DNA from: Onthophagus taurus
Taxonomy: Eukaryota > Arthropoda > Insecta > Coleoptera > Scarabaeidae
Reading direction: 5' to 3'
NCBI RefSeq assembly: GCF_036711975.1
Contig: NC_091966.1
Location: 10,299,501 to 10,363,500 of the forward strand
Length of the DNA stretch: 64,000 nucleotides
Position 1 is the stretch's first letter, and the number at the start of each line of letters is the position of its first letter. Below the pieces are notes generated by a model, which was not told the origin of the DNA, did no database searches, and was given only the letters and a program-made list of their open reading frames with translations. The position numbers were made by a program, and so were the translations under genes. Of the stretch, positions 49,601 through 61,600 are shown piece after piece.

Positions 49601-51669
49601 AGCTAAAGCTCCTAAGAGTCACAAACCATCTATTTAAGATTTCTTTCAATAATTTCTTCATTTAAATGTGATAAATGGGAAATGAAGAGGTTGAACTGAG
49701 TTGAATGTATTGCTTGCAATCCATTTCACATATATTTGAAATCCAATCTTTCATCATTCTTCCCCAAAATCCCCTTTATTTCGATTTTCAGTATGTTTTG
49801 AGGTATTCTGGCTCCATCTTCCTTGTTCTTCACTTCTATAAGCCACATTTCCAATGAAAATCCACATGAGTACGTAAGAAATAAATCCTTATAGACACTT
49901 TGCAACAAATTATTAACTATATCATTAAAATCCGCAAATTTGCACATACAGAGAATATATTGAACGTTAAACACTTTATAAAATTTCCATTGACCATTAA
50001 TTTTCACAATCAGTTTCCACAAATATTTCTTCTCTGATTTTTGCGTATACAAATTTGGGACACAAGTTGATTAAGTAATCATTGTGTTAATCACTGTGAC
50101 TGCGCCTTTCTTTTCTCACATCACAAATGGTTAGTTGTTTGATTTGGTGAATTTGGTTTCCATCCTAATAAAGTGACCAATCATCTATTGAAACAATATA
50201 TAAATCAATTTCTATTTCAAACTTAATTAAATTTAACTTCTTACCTTAAAGCGGTTTCAAATTAAAATTTTCCATTCATTTCAGTGGTGCAGTATATAGT
50301 TCCCTTCTTTTCTTGAAAGATACTAGACAATCCTGATTTTTCCTTCTGTGTTGTGCCTTGTGTTAGAATGCCAAATCATTCAGTTTACTGGCAAAGTTAA
50401 ACAGTTTCCTTCAATGGTCAAAATCACTTTCATAATGATGAATCAAACATTGCAAGGTATTTGCAATTACACCTAAACCCTATAACTGGCAGTGGATCAT
50501 TAGTTGTATGTTGTACTGGTTGAGATATATCACTACAACACTTATACTGGGCTAGTTTTCTTAAATTTACACAGGCGGTTTTATTTTTTGGTTGTCTCCA
50601 CATCATTGAGAATGAAGTTTAGTTCATTATATGAATTATTAATGAATAATGAATGATTAAACAAAGCTACACTTTTTGTATAAGCTAACTAAAACACTCC
50701 AGAAATAATGGAAATTTAACTCATTTAAGTCTATTGCAGCCACTGTGATAGTTCTAATATGGGCTTTATCATTGTTGTTAGTTCATCCTTATTACAATAT
50801 TTGATTATCTAGTCTTCAGTCAATGTTAACACCTGCAAAGATCATGTTATCATGAAATATATTATAAATAAAGGTAAAATTATGCTTACTTCAATGCAAA
50901 TAGTTTTCAATACTTACTAAAAATGTGTAACAATTTAAATAATTCGACATTTTTTACTTGTCCCTATCCCAACTTTCGGTACCATTACTGTAAACTATTT
51001 ATTTATCACTTTTCAATACACTTTTCCCTAATTTTCAACTGACATCTACTACAAAAGAAAGTAAATGTACACATTTCCCTAAATAATTTCAATCGATGTA
51101 TCATTAACATAAATAAATATGTTGCTTAGTTGTTTATGATTTAAAAAAATAGATTTGCATGTAAATACATCGAATTTGGACCACACTGTACATATATATT
51201 TCTGGAAATCTCTCAGAGGTATTCAAATATAATTAAAAAATCCTTTTGGTTATAATACCCTATAAAAAGCAAGGCAATAAAAATATTAGTTGCTTCTAGT
51301 TAACCACTTATTTTTAAGACTATTACAATCAAGAGAAATTCAATAATTTCAGAACTAATCATTAGTTTACCTAAGAATTTAACTAAAACTTGTAAATAAC
51401 ATTGTTGTTTAGTACAACTAATACAAACTAAAAATTATTAAGAAGCTTTGCATTAAATGTGATTAATAATATTAATCAAATCTAGTAATGGATTCACACT
51501 TTTTGTTTAAAAACGCTTATATATTCTGTAATCACTAAATCATGAATGAAAAAATCATTAATTATGTTTGAATAATCAATAACTTTAAGTTAAAAGTGCT
51601 TACCTTACGCCTTTTAGCAGGAACCGAGCCATCGTCACAACGATTAGGCCGCTTTACTCTCTGTGACAT
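40661..51669 (-). CDS. rno: Rhinoceros: Jade-family double-PHD chromatin protein, 2555 aa
   Basis: Exons: 51669-51604, 48337-48021, 47945-40661; phases 0 and 2 join. The start MSQRVKRPN matches the family. Order: a conserved N-terminal block (TEAPAELFRKDLISAMKLPD, WKQEWERGVQVPVNPDSLPE), PHD1 at about 227-272 ([20 protein letters not shown]), an extended PHD at about 276-395 (WIPEVSIGCVERMEPITKIS), and a helical block (LRQDLERVRNLCYMVSRREK). A disordered serine- and lysine-rich tail of about 2000 residues follows, with an AT-hook-like RRGRGRPRIS near 1100, an RGRGRGRGRGRG run near 1936 and a basic C-terminal block. Jade proteins scaffold histone acetyltransferase complexes; fly rno limits EGFR signalling in the eye. 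The unusually large last exon is intact over 7.3 kb. Many opposite-strand open frames are shadows. A probable 5' UTR acceptor lies at 51711. Confidence 0.95.
48338..51603. other. rno intron 1
   Basis: A 3.27-kb intron. It holds an uninterrupted plus-strand frame (about 48577-48988) and a minus-strand frame (about 50060-49726), neither of which I can assign. Otherwise it is AT-rich with no recognised transposon. Confidence 0.4.
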
Positions 51670-51710
51670 CGCACAAATATAGTGCAGGTAATGAGCTTAC
51701 GCTGCACAAC

Positions 51711-53059
51711 CTAAAAATGTGAATGAATGAATTAATACTGATTTCTATTAGAGGTTAACCTCAAAATCACTTACTACATAGTTTCCTTGTAGCCCTAACA
51801 TAAACTCGACTGGGATTTATGTCTGAAATAGAATGAACAGTATGTAAAACAGATTAAATTGGATATATAATCGTAAAATAGATTAAGAAACAGCGTTAGG
51901 ACGTGAAGAAACATACAGAATGTGGATGGGTAAAAGAAAAAAATAGTAGTGTTTAGCCCCTGGCTATGTAATATCTGTGCCCATAACAGAGTTTTGGGAT
52001 CGTTTGGGGTTTCCATTAAGACTCTAACGCAGATTGGATAATCCTAGAGTCAGAAATTTCCCGCGATTTCAAGAAAATTCGCAGTAATTCATTGGTATAG
52101 TTTGACAAACACTAAAGGTGTCTCCCAATGTCTAGGTTGTAAACATTTACATTTAATGGGCAACACATACACAAACACTAATTTTCACAACTGATACACA
52201 AATCACCCAATTAAATAATCAATTCTATTACCATTTTCGTCGAATTTTGGCCGCTTTAGTACGGGTTTCAGAGTTTTTTCAATAAATCGACTTCATTAGA
52301 CTCCATTTGGTAAGCCTAACAACATTGACAGTATAGGTGGCGCCACCGTCGGCAGACACACAGCAGCAGCAGCAGCACAAGTAGCTGAATTATTAAGCGT
52401 CTATCTCTCTCAGAAATCGTCTCGATACGGCGATAAATTATCAACGTATCCAGTAATTTGTATTTTTTCGTTTGTACGCGATGCACGGTACGTTCACGTT
52501 GCCGTAAAGCAACGAAAATCTTTTAAACGTGCGCATCCTAACGATGAACCGTCCAAAAACTCTACTATTGTCGTCTTTATTTATCATAACCAATATGTCC
52601 TCATTACGCATTCCTAGCGGTCCGAACGAGTTTCACTCACCGCCAAAGCAGCTACTACATTCTTATTTTTCAAGTTTTTATTTTGCGTTATCCGTATTTC
52701 GTTTTTAAAATTCGGTAAACGCATAAGAAATCGAAACACTAAAATAAAAATCCGTTTTTCGCACAAAACTGGTCAATGTTATTTGGCGCCATCATTGTCT
52801 AAAAAAATAACTGACCGTACTGGTCACGTGACATCAATACCGTGTTATTTTTTAAAATCAAGTTCAAACGTTTATTTTTTAATCTAATCAAAACTTTTCT
52901 GGTGCATTCCCTTTAATTAAATCATTAACGATTTTGGTATTTTTGATTTAAAGAAAGCTTATTGTTTATTTTTAAATCGGAAAAATGTGCTCAACCGGTA
53001 TAATAGTTTCCTAATTAATCTGACGTTATTTATAAATGTAAACAATACGAAAAATAACA
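51711..53059. promoter_or_regulatory. Head-to-head promoter region of rno and NXT1
   Basis: The start codons of rno (51669, minus) and NXT1 (53060, plus) diverge across this interval. It contains a CAG run (about 52361-52378), GGCGCCAC near 52338, TTTGGCGC near 52780 (fits the E2F site consensus TTTSSCGC) and donor-like signals for an rno 5' UTR exon near 52232. No open frame of note. Promoter positions are inferred. Confidence 0.45.
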
Positions 53060-56000
53060 ATGGAGCAGGTTTATTAATTATTTTATTCTAAAGTAACTCA
53101 TTTCTATTTATTTCTTTTAAATTGTTAGGTACAAAGTCTTAAAGGTAAAATTGATCAAGCAGTTCGCACCGCTGAAGAATTTACAAAATTATATTACGAT
53201 ACTGTTGACAAACGAAGGCATGTAAGTTACATAACCTCAATCTTATAAGCATCCTGGTTAATTTATTTCTAATATAACGTAGAACGTCCGGTGAAAGAAA
53301 GTTTTATTACGAGGGCGTGATTCAAGGTCGTCTCTCGATTTTACTATTAATATTTTACCTTCTGAATTAATTACCTTTTAATTGATTTTCTTTTTGTTAT
53401 TTAAGTGTATTGCAAAATTGTACCTGGACAATGGATTGCTTACGTGGAATGGAAATGGAATATCTACCAGTGATAGAATACAAAAATTTTATATGGATTT
53501 ACCTTCATCGGAACATTGTGTTATTACATTAGATTCACAACCAATATTAGGTATAAAATTAAATATCTATTTCTTAACCTCTTAATGCAACTAAAAATTG
53601 AGAGGAGATAGTTTGTGTACCAATATTTTGATACACTGAAGATAATTGCACTTTGCTGAGCAGAGTTAACTTAGGCAATAAAAAATGCTTGAAAATGATC
53701 AAAAAAAAATTGAAAAATAAATTTTTAGTTAAAATGGTAAATTTTAAAACACATAATGACACAAAAAAGGATGTAACATTCACGACAACGTACATATTTT
53801 TCTTTGAGCAGAGGAATCATTGTTGGATTTTCTCAGTAGTGTTTGATGGCCATATTCTTAAGATACAATTTGAGTTCAATTACTTTCAGACAAAATTTGA
53901 GTGATCAATTTCTCCACCAGATTTTTTGTAAAGCATGAAATCGTTTAATATTGCCAAATTTAAGAGATGAAAAAAACCTTTTTACCAATGATGGTAGAAT
54001 TTAAGAGGACTGCTACATCTTGAGTTTAGGTGCACAGCTTGATGGCCTATTCATAACATCATGCATTGGTAGGCAACTACTATTCTATTTCACACTTTGA
54101 ATTAGGCTAGAACTATCATAGTTCTATGTCATAATTTATGTTTGATGAAAAATATTACAGTGTAATGTACCTAATAGTTTAAATGATCATATGTCTATGA
54201 CCATATGTTCTCATCAACAGAACATATTATATTTGTAACCAAAATGGCGTCTGTTAAGCTTTAGAGCACAGTAATTGCCACCAAATTATTAATTTCCAAG
54301 TATAAAGCGAATGAAATGTTGTACAATGCCAAATGGAATGTCTATAAAAACAGAAATGAACGTTTACTTGTTTATCAATGGATTGCTGAGGTTATAATTG
54401 ATATTATTGAAGGTTGTATCTACAGTAGCAGATGTAAGGAAGAAAATCAATGGATTAAGTTGCTAAGAATCAAAGTGTTACAATATGGTGGTTTTCCACC
54501 CTTATATTGTTTCTGAAATGAGTATTTTTCTTTGAAATCAATTTATATGCTGTAGACGCCAAGTAACAAAAGTTTTTCTCACCCATTCTTAAATAGTTCT
54601 AGTAATATTTTGGGTTTTCACTTTTCAGTTCTCTCAATAAAATATTTTGAATTCCCAAATTATTACGCCCAAGTCCTAACCTACACTCGTTTTTCACTCT
54701 ATATGTTGCTTTTCAACAATAAATATATTGTAATTATTGAACTCAAACAGGCACCAAATACACTGAAAACTGAAAGAAACCGTTGTTCATCCATTTTGTA
54801 TAATTATGTGATCAAATATATTACATAGTGTAAATCGACAATATATTTTCCATATTTTCTCATCAAACTTTATACTACAAATATTTGATAATATCTATGA
54901 CGTAGAACTATCATAGTGTAATACCGGCCTTAGCAAATGCTTAATTTATTCTATTCGTGTTTTGTAATGTTGTTAGTTTGACATTTAATAAGGTTAATAA
55001 TATAAAAGAAATCTTGATGCAGTTTAACTATGCGTCTCTTAAGACAGCTGAAACCAAAACTTAGTTCAACTAGTAGTAGTTAAACTTACTAGTTCTAGGC
55101 CTAGTGTGGTTAATAAAAGTATACAATAATCAAACGTTCAATAACAACTAAAACTAGAAGAGCTAACGCTAAACCTAGAACTAGAAACATACAGGTTTAG
55201 CCTTTTGTCTCTTAAGATGGCTAAACCCGATATTTCTAGTTCTAGGTTTAGCGTTAGTTTTACTTTTAATTCAATCTAACACTGAATAAAGAGTAAAACT
55301 AGTGCTAACACTACCACTAGAACCTACACTACACCTAGAATTAGAAATATTCTGGTTTAGCCGTTCGTCTCTTAAGATGGCTAAACTCAAATGTTTCTAG
55401 GTCTAGTGTTAGTTCCACTTTTAGTTCAATAAAAATATACAACAATGTAGCGCTAAATAACAATTAAAACTAGAACTAACTTAAGGCCTATAGACGATAT
55501 TGGATATGTGAGATATATAAAGATACGAAATCTTTCCATTTCATTAAACACACTACTCACCTTCCTCTCTGAAAAACAATTGTTTTTCCATCTTTTATTG
55601 TTTTACTCTTCAGCTCACTCAGTATCTCTTTTCGTGATACGTACAATGTTCCATAAACATCAGTTTTACTTTTTTATCAATAGATCAGCTAGTCTAGATG
55701 AGTTCCTTTATTCAATAACGGTCGCATCAAAATTGGAAGATATTGGAAGATCTACAAATTCTCTGTCGTGAATGGTATTTTTATGGTATCAATTGTTTAT
55801 TAAAATCAAGCTGGAAGAAATTTAGGCAACTCTAATCATCAATATCAATATTTTTAACCCAGAAGGTGGAGCGAATGGTGGAGGTGGAGCAAGAGTGTGA
55901 TAATTATTACTTTCCTTGAACAAGCATCACTCTTTGAATTATTACTCACTTGGTTGTAAAACTTCATTTTCTGAACTAAATAAGAACAAGTGTACAAAGT

Positions 56001-57247
56001 AATAAGAAATGAACAAATGTGTGTTTGCACAAGGTAAAGATTACATACGTGTGGCAAATTTTTTTTGCAACCTATTTACCGTATCTAACACATTTGATGC
56101 TCAATTGTTTCTTTGAATATGGTAGATAATAGATTATTAAGTGTGGAGCAACATTCCTTCTATAACATTTTGTCATATCTCCAACAATAGTCGAAATATC
56201 TTTGGTGACAACTAAAATCAAACACACTGGATAATAAGGGTTATGAGTTGTGACTATATACCAATGCATACCGACGGTAATAAACTGTAGCAATATATAA
56301 ACTGGAAATATGCAATTTTTGCATTTATGGCACTATTGAACTAAGTAGATGTACGATATGTTGGGAAAAACACAAGATGGTAACTTTATGCTGTAGATGA
56401 AAGCAATGTCTGTGGGCCACATTTAGTACACTTGGATATGAACGTGTTAAAAGTCCATTTACATGTTTTTATTGGTCACATTCCGAATCTATATAACAAA
56501 ATAAACAAACTGTTACTTCTTTATTTATTTCTTTGTCCCTGTGTGTACTATCATACTGTTGTGTTTTCATCCATGTTGTTTTTTTGGTGTTTCTGTAGGG
56601 GAAGCATATTGAGGTTACTGCCATATCTTTACTATTGCCAAAGTTTAATACGAATTCTCTTCACATTTCCTTCTCCATGCAATGAGGTCTATAAACAAAC
56701 TCTGCATCTTTTCATAGTTTGGCATCTATATATCTTCCACGATAAATTTGATGTAGTTGCTTAATTAGTTATCAGGTATCATAGACTTCACTACCATAGA
56801 CCAACTTTTAAGAGTTGATAAAACCTTTCTTTGATAGCCTCCTCTTCCTTCCCTATGGGGTAGTGGACATTTATTAGTGCTGAAGTTAGACGACATTATG
56901 GTACTTTTAGGTTGACATGTTTTGGAGTTTTATTGCTTGAGGCTGACAGAAAGTGTTGATGAACACACGATTTTGTATAATAAAGATTTCATTGATACAA
57001 TTTCTTCAAAAAAATCTTTAGCAATATTTCTAAGAATACTTTTATTAAGATTATTTCTTTTTTAGATGCAGCAGTAAATGGTCAATTAACATTTTTAATT
57101 CAAGTAAGCGGAACTGTGAAATACCAAGATAAGCTACCAAAAACATTCCAACAGAATTTTGTAATAACAGCGCAAGGAGATAAATGGAAGATTGTTAACG
57201 ATTGCTTTAGGTTACAAGAGCCTTTGAATGCAAGCGATAAAAATTAA
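53060..57247 (+). CDS. Nxt1: NTF2-related export protein NXT1 (p15), 142 aa, four exons
   Basis: Exons: 53060-53068, 53129-53221, 53406-53550, 57066-57247; all phases join (429 nt). The first exon codes only MEQ and has a weak donor (GTTTAT). The protein is one NTF2-like fold: FTKLYYDTVDKRR, then LDNGLLTWNGNGIS, LPSSEHCVITLDSQPILDAA, FQQNFVITAQGDKWKIVNDC and FRLQ. These match human NXT1 block for block, and the length (about 140 aa) is the family's. NXT1 pairs with NXF1/TAP to carry mRNA through the nuclear pore. Poly(A) signal AATAAA at 57280-57285. The last intron is 3.5 kb and carries fold-back repeat copy C. Confidence 0.95.
53551..57065. other. NXT1 intron 3
   Basis: A 3.5-kb intron in a gene with a 429-nt coding sequence. 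It holds fold-back repeat copy C (55021-55490) and a repeat shared with 60.28 kb (53990-54035). Short open frames in it look random. Confidence 0.5.
55021..55490. repeat. Fold-back CTAG repeat, copy C (three palindromes)
   Basis: Three hinges GTCTCTTAAGA.GGCT occur near 55036, 55211 and 55371, about 160-175 bp apart. Each is flanked by mirrored CTAG-rich arms (AGAACTAGAAACAT...GTTTAG / CTAAAC...TTCTAGTTCTAGG). The spacers carry the ATAAAAATATACAACA and AATAACAATTAAAACTAG blocks seen in copy B. It lies in NXT1 intron 3. Confidence 0.85.
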
Positions 57248-57643
57248 TTTTATAAATAATTAATCTTATATGATAAGGAAATAAAAAAAACTCAACTTTT
57301 TGTAATAAAATTTATTTCATTGTTTCCAATATAATTTTCTCTTTGATTATCACATCAATTACATTTCTGAGAAAGATAAAATTTTTGTTTTAGGCCTACA
57401 ACAACTTTTTTGACATGGAATTACATTTTCTTATAAACAATGTAAATGTCTATATAAATTTTTAAAATAGTAAATTGCTGTGAGATTATTAGTCAATTTA
57501 AAAACTAATGAAACATATATCGCTTATATAAAATATATACATACAAATTAAAATTCAAAGCCAATTAAAACAATATTTTGATTACAAAAATAAATGAATG
57601 CAAATAAAATTTTTTAACCCATAAAAACAGTGCTTGATTAAAT

Positions 57644-58054
57644 TTAATCGAAATGAGCCCCACAATTTGAACACCTCTTTGTTTTATCAGCGAGACAACA
57701 CAAAATTCCTATTGGGAAAAAGAAAATAGCGCAAAGCAATCCAAAACAAGTAAAATGGTCTTCCAGAATTCCAATCCTACAAGCTGGACAGGCACCGACA
57801 ACAATAACTTCTGGTGGAACTATAACGGTGGTATGGGTACTAGTACCATAACTCGGAATGAAACCTTGATTTAAAGGGGCGGATGGTTGATATGGATAAT
57901 ATTGCGGTTGGTGAACACCTTCAAATTGTTTTTAAGTTATTTTATTAAATATAGTAAATAATGTGCGTTGAACATATTAAACAAAAAGAAAAATACCTGT
58001 TTGAATGGGGTTTGGCCCCGGATATGGTGGCGGAGGGTCTGGTTTTGTTGACAT
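57644..58054 (-). CDS. BRI3: BRI3 (brain protein I3) homologue, 110 aa, two exons
   Basis: Exons: 58054-57997 and 57918-57644, joined in phase 1 (333 nt). The N-terminus is proline- and tyrosine-rich (MSTKPDPPPPYPGPNP). The C-terminal half matches human BRI3: IVVGACPACRIGILEDHFTC with the cysteine pair CPAC at 63-66, a hydrophobic segment at about 75-96 (CFGLLCAIFFFPIGILCC), and a second pair CSNC at 102-105 before GAHFD. The layout, two CxxC knuckles around a membrane-dipping segment, resembles LITAF-type proteins. BRI3 is an endolysosomal membrane protein of unclear role. On the plus strand TTTATT at 57311-57316 is its likely poly(A) signal, about 30 bp from that of the converging NXT1. Confidence 0.92.
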
Positions 58055-58629
58055 TATTTATCTTATAGTTTACAACAAATAAAAAACATAAGTTGTCAAC
58101 CTCAATTATTGTGAATCATACGTCAATTAAATGACAGTTCAAAACAAGAACAATATACACACGAAAATTTCTTTCAATTTAAAAGAAATCAAATACTTAA
58201 AAAAAACTGACGAACTAAATATAAAAATAAAATAAATAAACAAGATTTGTTAATTTTTATTTATTAAATAAATAAATAAACCTAAAATTCAAAATGGAAA
58301 ATAACCATTTTCGTTTGTTGTATGTAAAACGAACTTTGTACGAATTTCAATGCAAATATCTGTCAAAATCAAATGATGTGTCAGTTTGACATTTAGTAAG
58401 GTTTTGTGGTCGAGTTATAATTGAATAAAGTATAAATATGTGGTGTTAATGTTGGTGTGTACGTCTAAAAATTCTTTGATTTCGATTATAATGTTATCGG
58501 AAACAATACTTTAAGGTTAGAACGCGAGAAATGTACTAAAATCAGATAGCGATACACGTCACGAAGTATGGTCCTTTCATTAACACGGTGGGGCCTTCCA
58601 TGAAAACATCACGCCGATTTTAATTAACG
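58055..58629. promoter_or_regulatory. Bidirectional promoter region of BRI3 and Sec71
   Basis: Only 575 bp separate the two diverging start codons, so both promoters must lie here unless UTRs overlap. No TATA box in a convincing place was seen on either side. Confidence 0.55.
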
Positions 58630-61600
58630 ATGCAAGCGAACCTTAAAACGAAGGAAATGTTTATCTTACGCGCCCTAGAGAAAATATTAAATGATAAGGA
58701 AATCAAGAGGTCGCATCACTCCCAATTAAAAAAGGCTTGCGAATCAGCTTTAGGTTTATTTTAAACATTATTTTATCGTTGTTTGTGTTAATTTTTACGT
58801 GTGATTGTAGAGGAAATCAAGAAAGAGTTATCCAACGTTAACGATAATGAAGAGGAAAAAGTATCTGATGCTCTTCCGATACCAAAAAGTGGTGATGCTA
58901 ATGTTTTAACCACTGAAAAGTATTTTTTACCTTTTGAACTTGCTTGTCAAAGCAGGTCGGCTCGAATAGTAGTCACAGCGTTAGATTGTTTGCAAAAACT
59001 TATTGCTTATGGGCATTTAACAGCAAATGTACCCGATTCAACAACACCTGGAAAATTACTTATTGACAGAATTGTTGAAACAATATGTGCATGTTTTTCA
59101 GGGCCACAAACAGATGAAGGTATTATTTAAAATTATTTATTTAAAATTAGTAATTTATTTTTAATAATTTTTATAGGTGTCCAATTGCAAATAATCAAGG
59201 CTCTATTAACAGTAGTAACTAGTCAACATGTAGAAGTACACGAAGGAACAGTCCTCTTAGCAGTACGGACATGTTACAATATATTTCTGGCCAGCAAAAA
59301 CTTGATCAACCAAACAACAGCTCGAGCAACTTTAACACAAATGTTGAATGTAATTTTTATGAAGATGGAAAATCAAGCGTTAGAAATGGAAGTTCACGCA
59401 GAACAACAGAAGCAACACATGCATGAAAATAAGAATGAAAGTCTCGAAAGAGATACAGGGACAATTGTTGAAAATGGAAAGAGCGATGAAAGTAGTTCGG
59501 ATGAGAAAAAGAGCGTTGAAAGTGAAGTTTGTAGCGAGGACATTGCAAGAAGTATTATTGATGGTATAGTTGCTTCTTTGGGTGAGGATGATACACAAAA
59601 TGGATCTGATCGAATGACGGATACTACAATTGAAACTGATGGTCAACATAGTATTGTTAGGTATGTAAATAATGGTGAAATTTAAATTTAATAACATTTA
59701 TTTAAATTTTTCTCTAATAATGGATTAAAAATGGTTGCTTTTTTGTATAGATCATGGAATTAACCTATGTATTAAATAATACAGACATAGCTGCTTTGAA
59801 ATATGCAATAAAAAATCGCATATTTTTTTGGCGTTACTGAATGTAAAGAATGTTACAAAAATTTAAATTATATTGTTCATGGGAGTTAAAGTTATTTGCG
59901 TTATCTACATTATGCAAAATTTATTGTTGTATGTAATTGGGATTGGTTTTATATTCTTTTATCGCTATTGGTGTATTAATATAAAAGCAGATTAAAAAAA
60001 AATTATGTTTATTGGTGATATAAGAAAAAATACGTAAGAAAGAATATGCGTCTAATGTAAAATGATTCATCATTCAAAAAACATACAGTTTGTGCATAGA
60101 AAAAACAATAGTTTTCTTCTAATGTGTAATTAAATTTAATTATTAGAGTTAATTTTAATTTATGATTTAATTGAATTTTTATTTATATTATATAAGGGTA
60201 CAGAGCGGCTGCATTTGAACAATGGTAAGGCCTAGAGATTTGGGAAAAAAATCCCATTGGACAAGAGCAAGGACGGTAGAATCTAAAAGGAGTGCTACAT
60301 CCTTTGTTCTTTTGTAATCCTGAAAATGACGTCACACAGTGGTCTGAAAACACTCAAAACCCGATCGAAAATCCATTTAAAAAAATGTTTTAGTGTTGTT
60401 TTTTTAAATGTTACATATATTTTAACTATTAATAGACTCTTATGTTAGTAAAGTTTATGAAATCTTAGGTGTTTTATAATAGCTACTCGAAATAAATTGC
60501 TATTACAATTTCTTTATTTTGTATAAAGAAATTTTCTAGAAAACGACACAACTTTATAAAACAAAAAAAGATGGTATATCACTGCTTGAAAATATTGTGT
60601 CGTTGGTTTCTTATAAAGTACAGAAAGGTCTTCATTTTATGTCTTTCCAAATTTCAAAAGGTGTTTGTTGAAAAAAATTACAACCATTTCTATTAACGTC
60701 AATAAATACTTATATTTATTTGACAATTCAATCTCTTAAATTAAATATCTTGTGAAAGAACAATTTTTTTACAATTTAACAATTTAAGAAGCTTGGGAAA
60801 AATCATCATGTGGCTTAAAAATTGACGATTTTTTTAATCAATATGAAATGACCCAAAAAACACGTTAAAAATAAAAAGAAAGGGCGGAAAAGTGATTAAC
60901 ACTAGATTAACTTCAGTTATAAAATTTCTATTATATGATAACTAACTTCAGGTTTAAAATGTGAACCTCAATTTTGACATATTTGTAATCTTTATTAAAA
61001 ATCCTTTAAAATGAGTACAAACACGATACGTTTAATTCCAATATTACTCGAGATATAAGTAACTTCCGGTTTGAAATGTCAATGTCATTCTAAAAAAATA
61101 AAAAATTAAGCTTGGTATTAATATTTAAAAATTAAATTTCTATCTTCATTGTTCAACTTCGGGTTTAATGTTTTTTATTCTAACGTTTTTGAGACAAGTG
61201 CGTCATTTTTGGTCTCATTTTAAAGGTTTTTTAATGAAGATGACAAATATGTCAAAATTGACGTTGACGTTTGAAACCGGAAGTGATTGTATTTCCATTA
61301 ATATTAAAGTTAAATATGTCGAGTTTGGACTCATTTTAAAGGATTTTTTATGAAGTTGACAAATATGTCAAAATTAAAAATTGAAAGTTCGAACTTTTTT
61401 GTTTTTTGAGATAAATGCCTCAAATTTGGACTCACTTTAAAGGTTATTTTATGAAGATTACGATTATAATAATAAAATTAAAGTTGATATTGATAACTGA
61501 AAGTTTTTTTCACGACTAAACCCGAATGTTTCTAGTTTTAGTTCAATAAAAATATACAACATAGTAATACATTAGATGTAACACTAGCCCGAGAATTAGA

